8,484 bases of DNA from Erythrobacter sp. (lineage in GTDB: Bacteria > Pseudomonadota > Alphaproteobacteria > Sphingomonadales > Sphingomonadaceae). A program made the translations under genes and the position numbers. The notes beneath the pieces are model-generated. The model had not been told where the DNA came from and made no database searches. It saw only the letters and a list, made by a program, of their open reading frames with translations. Below are positions 5,760 through 8,484 of this stretch, piece by piece (positions within the stretch are counted from its first letter, which is position 1; every line of letters starts with the position of its first letter). The DNA lies in the NCBI GenBank assembly GCA_013214365.1, contig JABSPI010000234.1:1-8484 (forward strand), written 5' to 3'.

Positions 5760-6763
5760 TGAACGAGGGCGGCGACAATCCAGAGAGCAAGACGGTGTTT
5801 GTCGCCGGGGCGAGCGGGACAATTGGCCGCGCGGTGGTGCGCGCGCTGGTTGCGGACGGGCACACAGTCCTCGCGCAGCGCCGAGCGTCCACACCTGCAT
5901 CCACACCCATAACTAAATTGGACGCAGGCACCGTGCCCGATGAATGGACCGGCGCGCAGATTATTGCCTGTGATCTGGCCGATACGCCCGCATTGGCGCG
6001 CGCGATGGATGCGCACCGGCCTACTGTGGTGATTTCGTGCATCGCCTCGCGCACAGGCGCGCCAAAGGATGCAATGGCGGTCGATTACGCGGCCAATAGC
6101 GCGCTGCTGGAGGCCGCGCAGGCGGGCGGGGCGCAGCATTTTATCCTGCTCTCGGCGATTTGCGTGCAACGCCCCAAACTTGCGTTCCAACACGCCAAGC
6201 TGGCTTTTGAGAAAGAGCTGATCGAGGCGCGGATTGACCATACGATTGTGCGCCCGACCGCCTTTTTCAAATCGCTCTCGGGTCAGGTGGCGCGGGTCGC
6301 CAAAGGGGGCAAGTTCATGGTGTTTGGCGACGGCAATCTGACCCGTTGCAAGCCGATCAGCGACACAGATCTCGCCCGGTTCATTGCGCTGTGTGTGACC
6401 GACCTTGCCAAACGCGGGATGACATTGCCCATTGGCGGGCCGGGGCCGGCAATTTCGCCTCATGATCAATGGGAGATATTGCGCGCGATCATGGATGATG
6501 GCCGCCCGCCCATACAACGCATTTCGCCGCGCTGGTTGACCCGGATCGGCGCAATATTCGATACCGCCGCACGGCTCAGCCCGCTGGCGCGCGAATGGCT
6601 GGCGGAAAAAGCGGAATATTTGAAAATCGCGCATTATTACGCCACGCAAAGCATGCTGGTGCTCGACCCGGAAACCGGCGAATACAGCGCCGAGCTGACA
6701 CCGGAATTTGGGAAAGACCATTTGTCTGATCACTACACAGATCTGATCGAGGCGGCGCGATGA
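5759..6763 (+). CDS. bciA: Divinyl (proto)chlorophyllide 8-vinyl reductase, BciA type
   Basis: NADPH-dependent enzyme that reduces the C8 vinyl group of divinyl chlorophyllide or protochlorophyllide in (bacterio)chlorophyll synthesis; cytoplasmic. The protein has 334 residues, normal for the family. It begins with a Rossmann nucleotide-binding motif, VAGASGTIG (15-23, GxxGxxG). Segments diagnostic of BciA by recall are LLSAICVQ (130-137), FQHAKLAFE (from 143, with Phe143 where classical short-chain dehydrogenases have the YxxxK tyrosine), IVRPTAFFKSL (163-173), FGDGNLTRCKPIS, LPIGGPG, and YATQSMLVLDPETGEY (from 294). The GTG at 5759 has no ribosome-binding site and lies at the predicted transcription start, so the mRNA may be leaderless. 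The 3' end overlaps the symporter gene by ATGA, indicating an operon. No other pigment genes are visible here, so the gene appears to lie outside a photosynthesis gene cluster. A paralogue with another substrate is the main alternative. Confidence 0.85.
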   Translation: MNEGGDNPESKTVFVAGASGTIGRAVVRALVADGHTVLAQRRASTPASTPITKLDAGTVPDEWTGAQIIACDLADTPALARAMDAHRPTVVISCIASRTGAPKDAMAVDYAANSALLEAAQAGGAQHFILLSAICVQRPKLAFQHAKLAFEKELIEARIDHTIVRPTAFFKSLSGQVARVAKGGKFMVFGDGNLTRCKPISDTDLARFIALCVTDLAKRGMTLPIGGPGPAISPHDQWEILRAIMDDGRPPIQRISPRWLTRIGAIFDTAARLSPLAREWLAEKAEYLKIAHYYATQSMLVLDPETGEYSAELTPEFGKDHLSDHYTDLIEAAR

Positions 6764-8484
6764 GCGGCGGCCATTTGTTCCTCACCGCGATAACCTGCAT
6801 CGTGTTCATGGCCTTGGTCGGCTGGATCAGCTGGCGCAAAACGCGCGGCACAACCGAGACCAAAGAGGGCTATTTCCTCGCCGGGCGGGGCTTGGGCGCG
6901 ACCTTTATTGCCGGCTCGCTATTGCTCACCAATTTGTCGGCGGAACAGCTCATCGGGCTCAATGGCTCATCCTATGGCTACAATATGTCGAGCATGGCCT
7001 GGGAAGTGACCGCGGCGGTGGCAACGATTGCTATGGCGCTGATATTCCTGCCCAAATATCTTGCCGGTGCATTCACGACCTTGCCGCAATTTTTGGGCGA
7101 CCGGTTCGACCCAACCGTTCGGCGCATGTCGGTTTTGCTGTTCTTGTTGGGCTATGGCCTCGTCACCATTCCCAGCGTGCTCTATTCCGGCAGCCTTGCG
7201 GTGATCTCCTTTTTCGATGTGCCCGCGCTCACCGGGCTGGATGATTTCGAAGCATTGGTGGCGACCGTGATTGTGATCGGGGCGATTGGGTCGGTTTATG
7301 CCGTGTTTGGCGGGCTGCGCGCGGTGGCGGTGTCCGATACGCTCAATGGGATCGGCTTGCTCACGATTGGCATTCTGGTCCCGGTGTTTGGCTTGATTGC
7401 ATTGGGCAATGGCAGCTTTTTTGATGGGCTATCGGTGCTCAGCAATGATCACACCCACAAACTCAACGCAATCGGTGATGCGCAGGCGCCAACCCCGTTC
7501 GGGACGATTTTCACCGGCATGATTTTCGCCAATTTGTTTTATTGGTGCACCAATCAATATGTGATCCAAAGAACGCTTGGCGCGCAAAACCTGGCTGAGG
7601 GGCAAAAGGGGGTTTTGTATTCGGGCTTTTTCAAAATCATGGTGCCGTTCCTGATGATGGTGCCCGGCGTGATTGCGTTTCACATCTATGGCCCCGGCCT
7701 TGGCACGATTGACGAAGCCTATCCGCGCCTGATCCGTGATGTTTTGCCCTATTGGCTGTCGGGCTTTTTCCTCGCGGTTTTGCTGGGCGCGGTGTTTTCC
7801 TCGTTCAATTCGCTGTTGAACAGCGCGGCGACCCTGCTCACGCTCGATATTTATGCGCCCGCCCGCGAAAAGGCGCGTGGGCGCAAGGTTGATGATGCCG
7901 AATTGGTGCGCGTGGCCAAGATCGCGAGCGTGGTGATCGCGCTGTTTTCTTTTGTCGTGGCGCCGCTTCTATATTTCTCGCCCGCCGGTCTGTGGCAGAT
8001 TATCCGTGTCTTCACCGGCTTTTACAATATCCCGACCGTGGTGATCGTGATTGTCGGATTGTTCAGCGCGCGCGTGCCCGCTTTGGGGGCGAAATTGGTG
8101 ATTGTGTTCCATGTGGTCACTTATGGATTGTTGCGATTTGTATTTGATGATGCGGTGACGCTGCATTTCCTCCACCAATATGCGATCCTGTTTGTGATCG
8201 AATTGGGGATTATGTTCGCTTGCGGCTGGCTCGCCCCGCGCCAAGAGGCGTGGAGCTTTGTCCGCAATGAAAAGGTTGATTTGACCCCGTGGGCGCACGC
8301 CATCCCGCTTTCGATCACGCTGATGAGCTTTGTGGTTGCGACCTATTTGCTGTTCTCGCCGATCGGGGCTGCGCGCAGTGAGGGGCCGGGCATGGCGTTT
8401 GCGCTCGCTATTGCGGCTTTGGTGATGGGCAATGCGGTGATGTGGGCGCGGGCTTTGCGAAGGCCCCGCCTAAGCCACCAGTGA
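6760..8484 (+). CDS. SGLT-like sodium:solute symporter (SSS family), probably a sugar transporter
   Basis: Inner-membrane protein of 574 residues with many hydrophobic segments, complete up to the TGA at the window's last base. Several segments match the sodium:sugar branch of the SSS family: TNLSAEQLIGLNGSSYGY (57-74), ANLFYWCTNQYVIQR (257-271), GFFKIM and GAVFSSFNSLLNSAATLLTLDIY. By recalled alignment to Vibrio SGLT, the galactose-site residues Asn64, Gln69, Glu88, Asn260, Lys294 and Gln428 correspond to Asn58, Gln63, Glu82, Asn258, Lys292 and Gln413. The gate residue Tyr263 corresponds to Tyr261, and the sodium-site serines 364/365 to Ser347/Ser348. Vibrio Ser91 appears as Ala85 here. Sodium-coupled sugar uptake is therefore likely; the exact sugar is not readable. 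ATG 6760 overlaps the bciA stop (ATGA), so translation is probably coupled to bciA. A cyclitol or other polyol as substrate is possible. Confidence 0.85.
   Translation: MSGGHLFLTAITCIVFMALVGWISWRKTRGTTETKEGYFLAGRGLGATFIAGSLLLTNLSAEQLIGLNGSSYGYNMSSMAWEVTAAVATIAMALIFLPKYLAGAFTTLPQFLGDRFDPTVRRMSVLLFLLGYGLVTIPSVLYSGSLAVISFFDVPALTGLDDFEALVATVIVIGAIGSVYAVFGGLRAVAVSDTLNGIGLLTIGILVPVFGLIALGNGSFFDGLSVLSNDHTHKLNAIGDAQAPTPFGTIFTGMIFANLFYWCTNQYVIQRTLGAQNLAEGQKGVLYSGFFKIMVPFLMMVPGVIAFHIYGPGLGTIDEAYPRLIRDVLPYWLSGFFLAVLLGAVFSSFNSLLNSAATLLTLDIYAPAREKARGRKVDDAELVRVAKIASVVIALFSFVVAPLLYFSPAGLWQIIRVFTGFYNIPTVVIVIVGLFSARVPALGAKLVIVFHVVTYGLLRFVFDDAVTLHFLHQYAILFVIELGIMFACGWLAPRQEAWSFVRNEKVDLTPWAHAIPLSITLMSFVVATYLLFSPIGAARSEGPGMAFALAIAALVMGNAVMWARALRRPRLSHQ

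Noticed and set aside
4357..6054. Long open frame of 565 codons on the minus strand across the DUF1501 gene and bciA
   Set aside because: It lies fully antisense to two well-recognised genes, its translation is rich in Arg, Gly, Ala and Ile with no domain I recognise, and such shadows are expected in GC-rich coding DNA.

Overview
The window is GC-rich, densely coded DNA with all six protein genes on the + strand. It looks like a chromosomal segment of an alphaproteobacterium, most likely a sphingomonad such as an Erythrobacter/Porphyrobacter-type aerobic anoxygenic phototroph. The taxonomic reading rests on three things: a recognisable BciA-type 8-vinyl reductase of (bacterio)chlorophyll synthesis; two promoters that fit the Caulobacter-type housekeeping pattern (TTGA.. 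then GCTA..); and a DUF1800/DUF1501 pair of a form common in this group. It is an inference from protein recall, not a database result.

Layout. Positions 1-480 hold the 3' part of a small exported DUF6702-like protein. A 105-bp gap carries a clear promoter whose -10 lies inside an inverted repeat, followed by a possible 16-codon leader ORF (539-589). The stop of that leader overlaps the likely TTG start (586) of a MelB-type (GPH family) cation:sugar symporter ending at 2082. The end of this gene and the next 185 bp are unusual: an in-frame 15-bp tandem repeat, an 11-bp perfect inverted repeat spanning the stop codon, and degenerate 12-14-bp repeats. Then come a DUF1800 protein with a long acidic/His-rich N-terminus and a polyglycine linker (2268-4214) and, 10 bp later, a Tat-exported DUF1501 protein of the alkaline phosphatase-like type (4225-5676). 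After an 82-bp gap with a second promoter closely resembling the first, bciA starts at GTG 5759 with almost no leader. It overlaps by ATGA an SGLT-like sodium:solute (probably sugar) symporter (6760-8484), which ends on the last base of the window.

How the genes may work together. Two cation-coupled transporters of sugar-transport families and bciA sit behind two promoters that share an 18-of-24-base identical, dyad-symmetric -10 region with the same -35 spacing. This could be a shared operator, or simply a common promoter form of this genome. The DUF1800/DUF1501 pair is a widespread but functionally uncharacterised export pair. I see no rRNA, tRNA, CRISPR array, insertion sequence or phage gene. 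No stretch longer than 300 bases lacks a gene; the longest gap is 2083-2267.
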